Below are positions 34,255 through 43,147 of a DNA stretch of 64,000 nt, piece after piece. The notes beneath the pieces are model-generated. The model was not told the DNA's origin, made no database searches, and was given only the letters and a program-made list of their open reading frames with translations. Numbering within the stretch: position 1 is the first letter of the stretch; each line of letters starts with the position of its first letter. The DNA is from Phycisphaerae bacterium (GTDB lineage: Bacteria > Planctomycetota > Phycisphaerae > UBA1845). Location of the stretch: assembly GCA_029260075.1 (NCBI GenBank), contig JAJDDY010000058.1, forward strand, positions 172,236-236,235. Direction: 5' to 3'. A program made the position numbers and the translations under genes.

Positions 34255-35712
34255 ATGGATTGCATTAAAAACTACATCAACGGCGAACATGTCGACGCAG
34301 CCTCCGGCGCGTCGCTTGACGTTGTCGATCCGGCGACCGGTCAGGTCTACGCCCGTGTTCCCGACAGCGATAATGCCGACGTTACCAGTGCCGTCGAAGC
34401 GGCGGTCCGCGCGTTTCCAACTTGGTCGAAAACGCCGACACAGGAGCGATCGAAGGTGTTGCTGCGCTTGGCTGACCTCCTCGAACGCGATCTCGACCGG
34501 TTCGCCGTGGCGGAGTGCGTCGACAACGGCAAGCCGCTCAAGCTCGCTCGGTCGCTGGATATTCCTCGTGCCGTGGCCAACCTCCGTTTCTTCGCCACCG
34601 CGGTTATGCATTTTTCGTCTGAGTGCTACGCGACGGACCACGTGGCCATCAACTACGTACTCCGCCGGCCGCGCGGTGTCGTCGGTGTCATCTCGCCGTG
34701 GAATCTGCCGCTATACCTGTTCACATGGAAGATCGCCCCCGCGCTGGCGGTCGGCAACACGGTCGTGGCTAAGCCGTCTGAAATTACGCCGATGACAGCC
34801 TTTATGCTGTCGGAACTATGCAATGAAGCCGGTCTGCCCGCTGGCGTGTTGAATGTCGTTCACGGAGCGGGGGCTGGAGCGGGGGCTGCGATCGTTCGTC
34901 ATAAAGATGTGCGGACCATTTCGTTTACAGGGGGGACGGTAACGGGGGCGAGCATCTCGCAGACAGCCGCACCGCTGTTCAAGAAGGTGTCGCTGGAAAT
35001 GGGCGGCAAGAACCCGACGGTCGTTTTCGCTGATGCGGACTTGGATGCCATATTGAGCGACACGGTCCGGTGTTCGTTTGCCAATCAAGGACAGGTCTGT
35101 CTTTGTGGTTCGCGCGTGTTCGTTCAAAGACCGATGTACGACTCGTTCGTCGAACGATTCGTCGACGCCGCTAAGAAACTTGTGGTTGGCGATCCGCTAG
35201 ACGATCTGACCGATCAGGGTGCTCTGGTGTCCGAGGCTCAGATGGACAAGGTGACGTCATACATCAGACTGGCGCGCGAAGAGGGTGGTACATTGCGATG
35301 CGGTGGGGGGGCTCCGACGAGCTTGCCCGATCGCTGTCGAGGGGGCTTCTTTATCGAACCCACTGTTATCACTGACCTGCCGGTCAACGCCCGCGTCAAT
35401 CAAGAGGAAATCTTCGGACCGGTGGCCACAATCACACCGTTCGATTCCGAAGACGAGGTGATCGGCTACGCCAACGGCACACCGTACGGTCTATCCGCAT
35501 CCATCTGGACACGCGACGTAGCCCGGGCGCACCGCTTGGCCGATCGAATCGATGCCGGCACGGTGTGGATCAACTGTTGGCTCTTGCGCGACTTGCGCGT
35601 GCCATTCGGGGGGATGAAGAGCAGCGGCGTAGGACGAGAGGGCGGCGAAGAGGTGCTGCGGTTCTTCACCGAGCCGAAGACAGTGTGTGTGCGCGTGCCG
35701 AACAGTGAGTAA
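34255..35712 (+). CDS. Aldehyde dehydrogenase, probable 2-aminomuconate semialdehyde dehydrogenase
   Basis: NAD-dependent ALDH of 485 aa, most like the ALDH8A1/2-hydroxymuconate- and 2-aminomuconate-semialdehyde dehydrogenase group. Motifs: VVGVISPWNLPLYLFTWKIA, TISFTGGTVTGASI, catalytic glutamate in KKVSLEMGGKNPTVV, catalytic cysteine in NQGQVCLCGSRVFVQ, and QEEIFGPVATITPF. The double-cysteine CLC around the nucleophile is shared with ALDH8A1. It would oxidise the product of ACMSD, completing the pathway whose other genes lie at 1-3.2 kb. It is not linked to them: it is divergent from the B12 riboswitch operon with a 290-base spacer. The ATG at 34255 follows AAGGAG at suitable spacing. Confidence 0.88.
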   Translation: MDCIKNYINGEHVDAASGASLDVVDPATGQVYARVPDSDNADVTSAVEAAVRAFPTWSKTPTQERSKVLLRLADLLERDLDRFAVAECVDNGKPLKLARSLDIPRAVANLRFFATAVMHFSSECYATDHVAINYVLRRPRGVVGVISPWNLPLYLFTWKIAPALAVGNTVVAKPSEITPMTAFMLSELCNEAGLPAGVLNVVHGAGAGAGAAIVRHKDVRTISFTGGTVTGASISQTAAPLFKKVSLEMGGKNPTVVFADADLDAILSDTVRCSFANQGQVCLCGSRVFVQRPMYDSFVERFVDAAKKLVVGDPLDDLTDQGALVSEAQMDKVTSYIRLAREEGGTLRCGGGAPTSLPDRCRGGFFIEPTVITDLPVNARVNQEEIFGPVATITPFDSEDEVIGYANGTPYGLSASIWTRDVARAHRLADRIDAGTVWINCWLLRDLRVPFGGMKSSGVGREGGEEVLRFFTEPKTVCVRVPNSE

Positions 35713-35766
35713 CGCTACGTGGCCGAAGAACGTGTGTGAGAAGATGTAGTAGGCGGTTTGCGATGA

Positions 35767-35838
35767 ACCGAGCCGCGCACGTGCGGCAGCGGTTTTCGTC
35801 GACGAGCCAGGATCGCTTCCTCACGGGCGCGGCTCGGA
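35767..35838. repeat. Palindromic dispersed repeat, GAGCCGCG/CGCGGCTC family
   Basis: Left arm ACCGAGCCGCGCACGTGCGG, right arm TCACGGGCGCGGCTCGG; the arms can pair over most of their length. Lies between the aldehyde dehydrogenase stop and the convergent PilZ-like gene. Confidence 0.75.
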
Positions 35839-35895
35839 AGGAGGCATCTCACACGCGTCCTAAGGGTCGGTCGTGGGACACCCTTATCGCGCAGC

Positions 35896-36291
35896 TCAAT
35901 GCTCAAATTTCCCACCGACAAGATAGCCGAGTATGCCGACGGTGCAGTGCTCTACGCGGGCGAGCACCCACGGCATGGAATCGTCAGAGGAGAATTCGCG
36001 AACCCAAATCTCCGCATGGTTGCGAAGTTGCTTGCGGGACCAAAATGCGAAACCGCCGTCGGATATGTTGTGCATCGTCACCGGCCAATGACCGCTCGGA
36101 TTGCAGATATCGGTTGTGACGTCGAGTCGCATTCCCATCGCGAATCGTTCCGTATCGCGCTGGCTACCCAGACCGGTGGCGATCTCCTCGACCTTCGCCT
36201 CAGCCACCAATCGAGAAATCTCCGTCCTGCCGGCGAGTCGCGTCGTATTTCCGTTCGTCAAGACTCGGTCTCCGTCAACTCCCGCAGCCAA
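35896..36291 (-). CDS. PilZ-domain-like protein
   Basis: The C-terminal two thirds look like a PilZ domain. RDTERFAMGMRLDVTTD could supply the N-terminal arginine motif (RxxxR type, here R-x3-R), and HNISDGGFAFWSRKQL matches the (D/N)xSxxG motif. Strands ending in ARVEHCTVGILGYLVGGKF close the barrel. PilZ domains bind cyclic-di-GMP, but with one imperfect arginine motif binding is uncertain. No ATG fits the start: a TTG at 36291 gives 131 aa, and a TTG ten codons further in is possible. An in-frame TGA lies 12 bases upstream, so the N terminus could also be damaged. No partner gene is obvious. Confidence 0.65.
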   Translation of the reverse strand: MAAGVDGDRVLTNGNTTRLAGRTEISRLVAEAKVEEIATGLGSQRDTERFAMGMRLDVTTDICNPSGHWPVTMHNISDGGFAFWSRKQLRNHAEIWVREFSSDDSMPWVLARVEHCTVGILGYLVGGKFEH

Positions 36292-36620
36292 TTCTGGGTA
36301 TCAGCCTTGAACTGTCTTCAAGTATTTCGGCCAAACCGGCGACCGTGTTTTGGTCTTCCGATGAGCAATCTGCACGGGTCGCAGTGTCGCCGATAACCAT
36401 GAGTCTGTCCCGAGCAGGCTGTTGAACGAGTGTGGTACCGGTTTCCTCCCGTTGGTCCATCGGCAAGTCTCTCAACTCCACGGCGGCGAACGTTGTCATC
36501 GCCGGCGCTCGTCCGGAGACACTCGAGGCACCCTACATGTTCAACCCGCCGCGAGGATCTGATCTTGACGGGCGGTGACTCTCTCTGTATTGTTTTCAAA
36601 ACCTATTGAAAGGAATACTC
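36292..36620. other. Divergent intergenic region between PilZ-like and GbsR-like genes
   Basis: About 330 bases. It contains GCAGGCTGTTGAACGAG (36417-36433), a piece of the repeat family that ends CAACAGGCTGCTA elsewhere, and the possible operator at 36595-36612. Short open frames on the minus strand here have no recognisable protein features. Confidence 0.45.
36595..36612. promoter_or_regulatory. Possible operator, TTTCAA-n6-TTGAAA
   Basis: A perfect 6-bp inverted repeat TTTCAA AACCTA TTGAAA lies 8 bases upstream of the GbsR-like start and partly overlaps the AAAGGA ribosome site. Winged-helix regulators of this family often repress their own gene from such sites, but this is inference from position and symmetry only. 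Confidence 0.35.
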
Positions 36621-37166
36621 ATGAGCGAAACACCGTTCGCGTCCGCCGACACGTTGTTCATTCGCCGATGGGGCGAGATGGCCGCGAGTTGGGGCATCTC
36701 TCGAACCATGGCAGAGATCCACGCGTTGCTGTACCTCGCGACGAAACCGCTCTGCACCGACGACGTAATGGATCAGCTAGCCGTCTCGCGCGGCAGCGCC
36801 AGTATCAACCTGCGGGCGCTTGTGAATTGGGGCCTTATCTACCGCACGCACCAACGCGGCGATCGAAAAGAGTACTTCGAAGCCGAACAGGACGTGTGGC
36901 AGATGTTCGAGACCATCGTTCGTGAGCGTCGACGTCGCGAGGTCCAGCCGATCGTGGAGACCATCGAACGCTGCCACGCTATGATCGACGAGGAAAAATC
37001 CAAACTTCGCGGTAACACCCGCAAGGACGCCGACGCGTACAAGAAGCGATTCACCGACATTCTCGAATTCTGCGACACGATCAATACCCTCTTCAACCTG
37101 ATGAGCAAGGCCCGCCAAGCCGGGTTGGGCCCGATCACCAAGGCGCTCGGCAAGCTCGTGCGATGA
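36621..37166 (+). CDS. GbsR/MarR-type winged-helix transcriptional regulator
   Basis: A 181-aa regulator; start ATG 36621 (MSETPF) follows GAAAGGAATACTC. The N-terminal domain FIRRWGEMAASWGISRTMAE is the hallmark of the GbsR subgroup. Then come the winged helix (DDVMDQLAVSRGSASINLRA, LVNWGLIYRTHQRGDRKEYF) and long C-terminal dimerisation helices. In Bacillus GbsR controls glycine betaine synthesis, but no choline or betaine genes are nearby, so the target here is unknown. The first downstream gene (37421) is a membrane protein and might be co-regulated. A symmetric site just upstream could serve autoregulation. Confidence 0.85.
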   Translation: MSETPFASADTLFIRRWGEMAASWGISRTMAEIHALLYLATKPLCTDDVMDQLAVSRGSASINLRALVNWGLIYRTHQRGDRKEYFEAEQDVWQMFETIVRERRRREVQPIVETIERCHAMIDEEKSKLRGNTRKDADAYKKRFTDILEFCDTINTLFNLMSKARQAGLGPITKALGKLVR

Positions 37167-37420
37167 CGCATTCGCCCGCACCTTCGGCTTGGGCAAGGCG
37201 TCCGAAAATGGACGAACCGTTCTGGAAACCTCATTAGGCCGACCGGAGTCCTGCCCTGTTCGATGCCTCAGCGACGGGTTACAGGGGCGATTGATGTCGC
37301 CCACCTGAATGGCGAAATAATCTCGCCGCGATCTCGAATTCATCGTTAGCAACCGAACCTCGACGGTCAGCTCGGCCTGTGCAGGCTGGAGCACGCCGTT
37401 TCGCGACAAGGAGTCTGAAG

Positions 37421-38002
37421 ATGATGACGGGACCAAGCAGAATGTCACCAATGACGGCGCTGTTTCTTGGATTGTTCGGCGTCGGTGCCGTGGGCATCGC
37501 CTCGGGTACCGGGGTCGTCCTGTACGGCATGCGAATCCTCAACAGCAACGCTACAATGCTGGTGGGTCTGGCTGATACCACCATCGCCGGCCTACCCGAT
37601 CTGATCGAGAAACTTCCGCCCGCGCTCGCAGACTTGCTGGACGACCGACGGGCGCCGGAGTACGTCGAAAACCTCGACGTGAAGGTAGTCTTTCTCACCG
37701 ATGAGAAGTCTGGCCGAGTTCGTCCCGTCATGACCGTGACCAACAACGGGGCGAGTGTCGTGACGATGCTGGCCATTCGTGTGGCGGCGTTGAATCAGGA
37801 CGACGTGCCGCTGCAAGAGTGGACGGAGTTGGTGGCGACACCAATCGCACTCGATGACGAGCTACGCGGTCCGATATTTCCCGGCAACACGCGACACGTC
37901 GTTCTACGTCGCGGACGGATGTCCGTCAGTGGCGACGCCTCGTTTACGGGCGCCGTGGAGGTGTCCGAATTGCGCATCGGGCTGAGCGAAGAGCAGTCCT
38001 AG
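37421..38002 (+). CDS. Membrane-anchored protein of unknown function
   Basis: A 193-aa protein starting MMTGPSRMSPMT at 37421, with an AAGGAG site 8 bases upstream. One transmembrane helix follows (LFLGLFGVGAVGIASGTGVV), leaving a C-terminal ~150-residue domain outside or inside the membrane. PEYVENLDVKVVFLTDE through RPVMTVTNNGASVV suggests an immunoglobulin-like beta domain as found in planctomycete surface proteins. The segment between (ATMLVGLADTTIAGLPDLIE) is helical. No family recognised. It ends 53 bases before an intrinsic terminator formed by a dispersed repeat. Confidence 0.65.
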   Translation: MMTGPSRMSPMTALFLGLFGVGAVGIASGTGVVLYGMRILNSNATMLVGLADTTIAGLPDLIEKLPPALADLLDDRRAPEYVENLDVKVVFLTDEKSGRVRPVMTVTNNGASVVTMLAIRVAALNQDDVPLQEWTELVATPIALDDELRGPIFPGNTRHVVLRRGRMSVSGDASFTGAVEVSELRIGLSEEQS

Positions 38003-38428
38003 AAGTCTCATGATCGAGATTTGGAAGCGGCACCGAGCCGTCGCATTTCATACGTGGCACCGGCATTGAGCCGGTGCCTTTTTTTGTGGGATCGTATCGG
38101 CCAGGGCGATATCTTGGTCCGGTGGTGGAATCGGCGAGCTGCACGTCCGATAGGGGGCACGTCGGTGCCTCGAATATTCCGTCGCATCGAGCACGACGTA
38201 GGCGACTGCGCGACCGATAAGCACATCCACGGGCGTCGTTTCTGGCCAATTGGTATTTGCACCCTTAATCGACTATCATAGTGGGGAGCCTTGTCGGCAG
38301 TTTCCGATCGAGGCACTATCCGGCGTGGTCGACCAGGGTGGAGCGATCACGCGCGAATCCGCTAATTAATGCAACGGGTAACTGCGAAGCCGCCGATGGC
38401 TTCTCGTTCTAGAATGGTGGGGAAGATC
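38003..38428. other. Intergenic region with repeat-derived terminator
   Basis: About 425 bases. Apart from the terminator at 38056-38085 I see no gene or named element. The promoter of the PEP-CTERM gene at 38429 should be here; its ribosome site GGGGAAG is at 38417-38423. Confidence 0.5.
38056..38085 (+). terminator. Intrinsic terminator made from a GGCACCGGC repeat
   Basis: GGCACCGGC (38056-38064) and GCCGGTGCC (38070-38078) form a perfect 9-bp stem with a 5-base loop, followed by seven T (38079-38085). The arms are those of the dispersed ACCGGCTGGAAGCCGGTGCC family, here with loop ATTGA, so one repeat copy appears to have become the terminator of the 37421 gene. Confidence 0.85.
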
Positions 38429-39253
38429 ATGTTCAGTAAGTTTTCCATTGTCGCGCTGTTCGCGCTTGTGGCTGTTATGCAATTAAGTCGGCCGGCGCTC
38501 GCTGGCGCGGTCAACGACCAACGTCCGGTCGCATTGTCCGACACGTCTCTTCAGACGATTCTTGATGGCATGTACGTGAGTGGTCCGGGCATCAACGCTC
38601 AGGCCGATCAAAGCAACGTCGCTTGGTTCACGGGTGATGCGAGCGGTGGTTCGGCCACCACACTCTTGGTAGACACGGCGCTATCGGCTTCAGCCAACAA
38701 TTTCGGTATCTACGCGTCAGGCGATCCGTCGCGTCGCGCGATGATCTTCGGTGGTCAAAACGCGACCGGGGATCAGCAGCTCGTTACGTACTTGCAGAAC
38801 GGCGACATTCTCGTTGGTGGCGTGCCCGTCGCGACCGGATTCAATCCGTCTGCGGGTTTCGGTTTCTACCTCGACATCTACGATGCCCCACAAGGTATCA
38901 TCGGTGACGGTGACGACACCACGCTGGACTACACGGTCTACAGCGACGACCTGCTCAACGGGTTCGGCATACCAAGTGGATTCGGTCAGGGCGGCCCACT
39001 CGGTTCGGCTCGCATGTTGTCCTTCCGGGGCGATGACCAAACTGAGCTTCAGGTTGGTGACTTCCAATCCGGTCTGTTCAAGAGCAACAGCTACGTCCTT
39101 GCGTTTGAGAGCGGCGCTCCCGGTAGCACGGCGAACGACTTTTCCGATTTCGTCGTCATCATCGAATCGGTTGCGGCCGTCCCGGAACCCGCCACGTTGC
39201 TACTCCTCGGTTTCGGCGTCGCCGCTATCGCGCGACGTCGACGCGCTGCGTAG
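38429..39253 (+). CDS. PEP-CTERM surface protein
   Basis: Start ATG 38429 behind GGGGAAGATC. The signal peptide is FSIVALFALVAVMQLSRPALA. The body of about 220 residues is rich in Gly/Ser/Asp and beta strands (ASANNFGIYASGDPSRRAMI, ARMLSFRGDDQTELQVGDFQ), a pattern of planctomycete PEP-CTERM proteins with a DUF4114-like look that I cannot confirm. The C terminus is a canonical sorting signal: VPEPATLLLLGFGVAAIA followed by an arginine cluster, to be processed by an exosortase not encoded in this window. Likely anchored or exported as matrix protein. 274 aa. Confidence 0.85.
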   Translation: MFSKFSIVALFALVAVMQLSRPALAGAVNDQRPVALSDTSLQTILDGMYVSGPGINAQADQSNVAWFTGDASGGSATTLLVDTALSASANNFGIYASGDPSRRAMIFGGQNATGDQQLVTYLQNGDILVGGVPVATGFNPSAGFGFYLDIYDAPQGIIGDGDDTTLDYTVYSDDLLNGFGIPSGFGQGGPLGSARMLSFRGDDQTELQVGDFQSGLFKSNSYVLAFESGAPGSTANDFSDFVVIIESVAAVPEPATLLLLGFGVAAIARRRRAA

Positions 39254-39791
39254 TATCACTTGCGGACGAGTCGGGTCGATCTTGGGGCTGGCTCACGTTC
39301 TGCGCGTGCCGTTATTGCCCGCAGGACCGACTGGAAAGTCCGTCTCGCAATGACTTCCGGTCGGTCGACAGCTTGCAAGCCTGTCCACGGGCGGACGTTG
39401 CTCGCGTCATCGAATTCAACGATGACGCCGTCAACGATCGTTTTGCGTCTTGTCGTTCCGACAAAAGATCAGCCACCGACGTCCTCCCTGCTACTCGTTC
39501 AACATCAATCGCGGACACTCGGCGCGCTCCGGATCGCCGGTTGTCGATGTCCAGTTCAAGTGCTGAGTTGATCGCGGAACCAGCCCGCGTGTTCGGCAAC
39601 CATGCGCGCATAGAGCCAATATGCGTGTTTCGACCCAAAATAGGCCATACTTTCTGCGTTTTGCCACCGAAACGGGCTTTGCGCCAGTCTTCCAACTTGC
39701 TACGCTGGAGGTGAGAGTACTCCGGCGACACGCATCGGGCGTGGCGATCGGGCCAAGATTGCGTCAGCAATTTTTCTACGGAGGTTCAACC
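39254..39791. other. 538-bp intergenic region
   Basis: No gene recognised. GGACCGACTGGAAAGTCCG at 39327-39345 is a hairpin of the same style as the GCAGGCTGGAAGCCTGC repeat at 42938-42954. Open frames here lack protein features. The DUF1028 gene that follows has a GGAGG ribosome site at 39780-39784. Confidence 0.5.
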
Positions 39792-42185
39792 ATGTCTCGA
39801 CGTCTGCCCATGCGCGCCAGTTGCGCGGCTGCACTGCTACCCATGATTGTCTCGTCATCAACACAGGCTACGTGGTCGATTGTGATCGCGGACAACGAGA
39901 CGAAGGAAGTCGCCGTCGGTACGGTGACGTGCTTGGACAATTTCGATCTTCTTGCCCTCGTTCCGGTCGTCGTCGTGGGCACGGGCGCTGCTGCGGTGCA
40001 GTCAGCCGGAGACTTCGATGGAATCCGTCGACCCATTATTTTCGATAGTCTGAACGCCGGTATTGCGCCCGATACCATTCTGGCCATTCTTTCCGGCGTG
40101 ACCGGTCACAGCAATCGGCAGTACGGAATCGTCGACGTGATGGGGCGTAGCACGACCTTTAGCGGAAGCCTCAACGCGCCGTGGGCCGGCGGGGTTACCG
40201 GGCTCGATGGGACGATGGCCTATTCGATTCAAGCCAACATCATGACCGGAGCCTGCGTCGTTCCGGCGATCGAACAAGCGATCCTCAACACGCCCGGAGA
40301 CATCGCCGCCAAGTTGATGGCCGGAATGCAAGCAGCCGGCGCCGCCGGTGGTGACGGGCGTTGTTCTTGCCTCACGGGCACGCCCACAAGCTGCGGTTGT
40401 CCGCCGCCTGTGTTCACCAAGCCCGGCCACATCGGTGGCATGGTTGTGGCACGCATCGGCGACACCGACGACCCAATCTGCAACTTGAACGGCTGTGTCG
40501 ACGGCAACTATTTCATGCGACTCAACGTGCCGTTTCAAGATCCAAGCAACGTCAACCCGGTGATTCAGCTGCAAGACTTGTTCGACGCATGGCGTGCCGG
40601 CTTTACCGGCCGGCCCGATGCTGTGCAGTCCGTCGTGTCGTTCAACCCATCCGGTCCGGCGCCGGATGGTGCGGTCACCACGATGCAGATCACGCTGAAC
40701 GATTGGCAGGGTGTGCCCATTACGGCCGCCATTCAATCGCTAACGGTCGTACACGCTCCCGATAGCGACGGTGTTTCTACCATCGGGACTGTCGTCGACA
40801 ACGGCGGCGGGTCGTTCTCAGTGCCGATCACTTCGAGCACCGCCACGGCCAGCACCGACCGGTTTAGAATCGTGCTGGACGACGGCGTCCGATCCCTAAC
40901 ACTCATGCCCGATCCGACGTTGGCCGTAGAAGCGCCGGTTCTGACCGACGGCTGTTCGTCTGCTCCGGCACTGGTCGAAGGCGTGTTCCCGTTCGACACC
41001 CTCGGAACCACAACGGACGGTCCGGACGAACCGGGTCTATGTAGTTTCTCCGGTGATACCCAAGTGGGTTCGGACATTTGGGGCTGCTACACGCCGGACT
41101 TCGACGGTCCGGTCACTGCCACGCTCTGCGGAAGTGCATACAACACGAAGATGGCGATCTACACCGGATGTACTTGTCCGGTGGCGTCGTCCGCGACGGA
41201 TTGCAACGACGACGCATGTGGCGGTCTGCTTCAGTCGGAGATTTCGTTCAACGTGACCAGCGGCCAGGACTACCTCATTCGCGTCGGCGGATTCAACGGC
41301 GCCCAAGGGGCCGGAAGCCTAACGATCACTCGCCACCTGGAGGCCTGCTGTCTTCCGGACGACCCGTGTCAGGAATTGCGCGCTGCAGACTGCATTACCG
41401 CTGGAGGTACACCGGAAGGCGAGGGGACGTTCTGCGTCAACACGACTTGCCCGCCGACGCGGCCGAGGGCGGACTTGATCCAAAACTCTTCGGGTGGATT
41501 CGTCGCGAGCGCCAAGAATCGTTTTCTTTCGTTCTCCGGCGGCAGCCCCGGCGGCGTTCAGGCCGTTCGCGTCACGTTCGTAAGCCTCCCGCCGCCCTTT
41601 GACGTGTGGAACGGCATCAAGATGTTCGTTCAGAGTCCGTTCGATGCTAACGAGAGCCCGGGTAGTGGGTTTTCCGATCCTCCCCAACTCGGCGATGTCA
41701 CGTTCAAGGCTGCGAACCTGAGTTGTGCCCCGTTCTTCTTCGGCTGGTCGACAGCCGGAACCGTCCACGTGTTCCACGAAGGCATTGTCCCGAGCAAGCT
41801 CGCCGTCGGCGGCGGGTCGATTGAGACGCCGGCCGTGTATGATATTCAGTTCCTCGACATTACCGGCTCGCCCAACGTCGAGGCTGACTTCGGCCCCGCG
41901 CTCACGCTGACAAGCTCGGGCTGGGCTGACTTGGCGGAACTCGTTCAGGGAGAATTCCTAGCCCCCGACAACACAATCAGTGTGTTCGACACATTGGCCA
42001 TGCTCACCGCATTTTCCGCATTGCCCGGCGCTCCGATCAAAGCTCGCTCAGAACTGCTGTCGGCAGCGAACGGCGGCAGCCCGTTCATTGACGGCGTGGT
42101 TTCCGTGATCGACCTCCTGGCCGTTCTCGATGCCTTCGGAAGTGGTGGGTACCCGTTCACTCCGGGCGTGACGCCTTGCCAATGA
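39792..42185 (+). CDS. Large exported protein with N-terminal DUF1028 (Ntn-hydrolase-like) domain
   Basis: A 797-aa protein. Start ATG 39792 has GGAGG eight bases upstream. A signal peptide ends ...VSSSTQA, and the next residues TWSIVIADNETKEVAVGTV match the DUF1028 N terminus (normally [M]TFSIVA). Other DUF1028 elements follow: GTGAAAVQSAGDF, ILSGVTGHSNRQYGIVDVMG and PGDIAAKLMAGMQAA. If the signal is cut before Thr, the threonine becomes N-terminal, as Ntn hydrolases need. After residue ~270 come beta-rich segments, cysteine-paired repeats (CCLPDDPCQELRAADC) and a C-terminal dockerin-like region (LAVLDAFGSGGYPFTPG). Substrate unknown. Confidence 0.8.
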   Translation: MSRRLPMRASCAAALLPMIVSSSTQATWSIVIADNETKEVAVGTVTCLDNFDLLALVPVVVVGTGAAAVQSAGDFDGIRRPIIFDSLNAGIAPDTILAILSGVTGHSNRQYGIVDVMGRSTTFSGSLNAPWAGGVTGLDGTMAYSIQANIMTGACVVPAIEQAILNTPGDIAAKLMAGMQAAGAAGGDGRCSCLTGTPTSCGCPPPVFTKPGHIGGMVVARIGDTDDPICNLNGCVDGNYFMRLNVPFQDPSNVNPVIQLQDLFDAWRAGFTGRPDAVQSVVSFNPSGPAPDGAVTTMQITLNDWQGVPITAAIQSLTVVHAPDSDGVSTIGTVVDNGGGSFSVPITSSTATASTDRFRIVLDDGVRSLTLMPDPTLAVEAPVLTDGCSSAPALVEGVFPFDTLGTTTDGPDEPGLCSFSGDTQVGSDIWGCYTPDFDGPVTATLCGSAYNTKMAIYTGCTCPVASSATDCNDDACGGLLQSEISFNVTSGQDYLIRVGGFNGAQGAGSLTITRHLEACCLPDDPCQELRAADCITAGGTPEGEGTFCVNTTCPPTRPRADLIQNSSGGFVASAKNRFLSFSGGSPGGVQAVRVTFVSLPPPFDVWNGIKMFVQSPFDANESPGSGFSDPPQLGDVTFKAANLSCAPFFFGWSTAGTVHVFHEGIVPSKLAVGGGSIETPAVYDIQFLDITGSPNVEADFGPALTLTSSGWADLAELVQGEFLAPDNTISVFDTLAMLTAFSALPGAPIKARSELLSAANGGSPFIDGVVSVIDLLAVLDAFGSGGYPFTPGVTPCQ

Positions 42186-43147
42186 TCGGGGGCGACCACT
42201 CGCGTCGACTTCGATGGATAGTGCGTCGATGACTGGATCACCGTGGGACTGCCATGACTGACGCGCGACGGGTGCGTCGTGAGAGCGGACTCGATGCTCC
42301 GGTTCGGCGCGCGCTATCCCCGAAAAATAATCTGGATTCGTGGAATAGGCTGCGTTCGGCCGTAGTTTCGCAGGGTGAGCTCGCGTCTGGGGCTTGGCAA
42401 AGCGGGGAAGGGATGCCGCTGACTATGGCAGGGTGAGTTGCTTCCGTCGGCGCATAAAAAAGACCCGTCGACGGGGAGGAGGGATCAAAGTCATCCGAAG
42501 ACAACTTTGGTATCGGGCCGGAGAGTGCCCCGCCGACGGGGAAGGGACAAATTTTTGAAAAAGCAGCGACCGTCGCAAAAGCGACGGCGCATGGCGGAAC
42601 CCCAAATATCTCATCAAGATTTCAGCCAGCCTAAGGCGTGCTCTGCACCACGCCTTCACGAGTATTTATATCCTAGTACCGAGCACTCTGCCAGTCAATT
42701 CTTGGTTTTTTTACAATCTTTTTCGGCCTGTGATGTTGGCACGACGCGCCACGATCCGCGCCGTTCTCGGACGGAACTGCCTCAATCACGGGAAAAACGC
42801 ACCCTGTTAGTGGAACGCCCCCCGCCCTCGGCGGTCGGGTAGTCCAAGGCATTCGCGTTCGCTCTAACACTACGGCGCAGAGTCGTCGTGGACCCGTGGC
42901 GCAGGCATCTTTCGTGCATCGTAATCGCGGGTAATGCAGGCTGGAAGCCTGCGCTACAAGTTACTTGGCGATGTAGCGCTAAGAGCGTTCTTGGGAAGGG
43001 TTGCGCCAAACCGAGCCGCGACCGTAAGGAAGCGGTTGTTCGCACGGCACACGGACCGCTTCCTTACGGGCGCGGCTCTGAAAGAGACTTCTGAATCACC
43101 TTCTGACTTTCGCGCGTTGGATGTCCGTCGATTCGACGCACCTCGGT
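42186..43147. other. 962-bp intergenic region with several hairpins and repeats
   Basis: Contains no recognisable protein gene. Seen here: related GC hairpins CCCGTCGACGGG (42472-42483) and CCCCGCCGACGGGG (42527-42540); CCGTCGCAAAAGCGACGG (42569-42586); AAGGCGTG...CACGCCTT (~42633-42656); GCAGGCTGGAAGCCTGCGC (42938-42956); and a full GAGCCGCG-family repeat (43009-43080). The clustered hairpins at 42470-42660 could be a structured RNA, but I match them to no known class. Confidence 0.5.
43009..43080. repeat. Palindromic dispersed repeat, GAGCCGCG/CGCGGCTC family
   Basis: Near-perfect copy: AACCGAGCCGCGACCGTAAG, GAAGCGGTT, spacer, then ACCGCTTCCTTACGGGCGCG and GCTCTG. The arms pair along about 24 bases. 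Lies 70 bases from the nrdR stop on the minus strand. Confidence 0.8.

Noticed and set aside
42423..42659. 78-aa minus-strand open frame in the 42-43 kb gap
   Set aside because: Arg/Leu-rich translation of hairpin DNA with no protein features.
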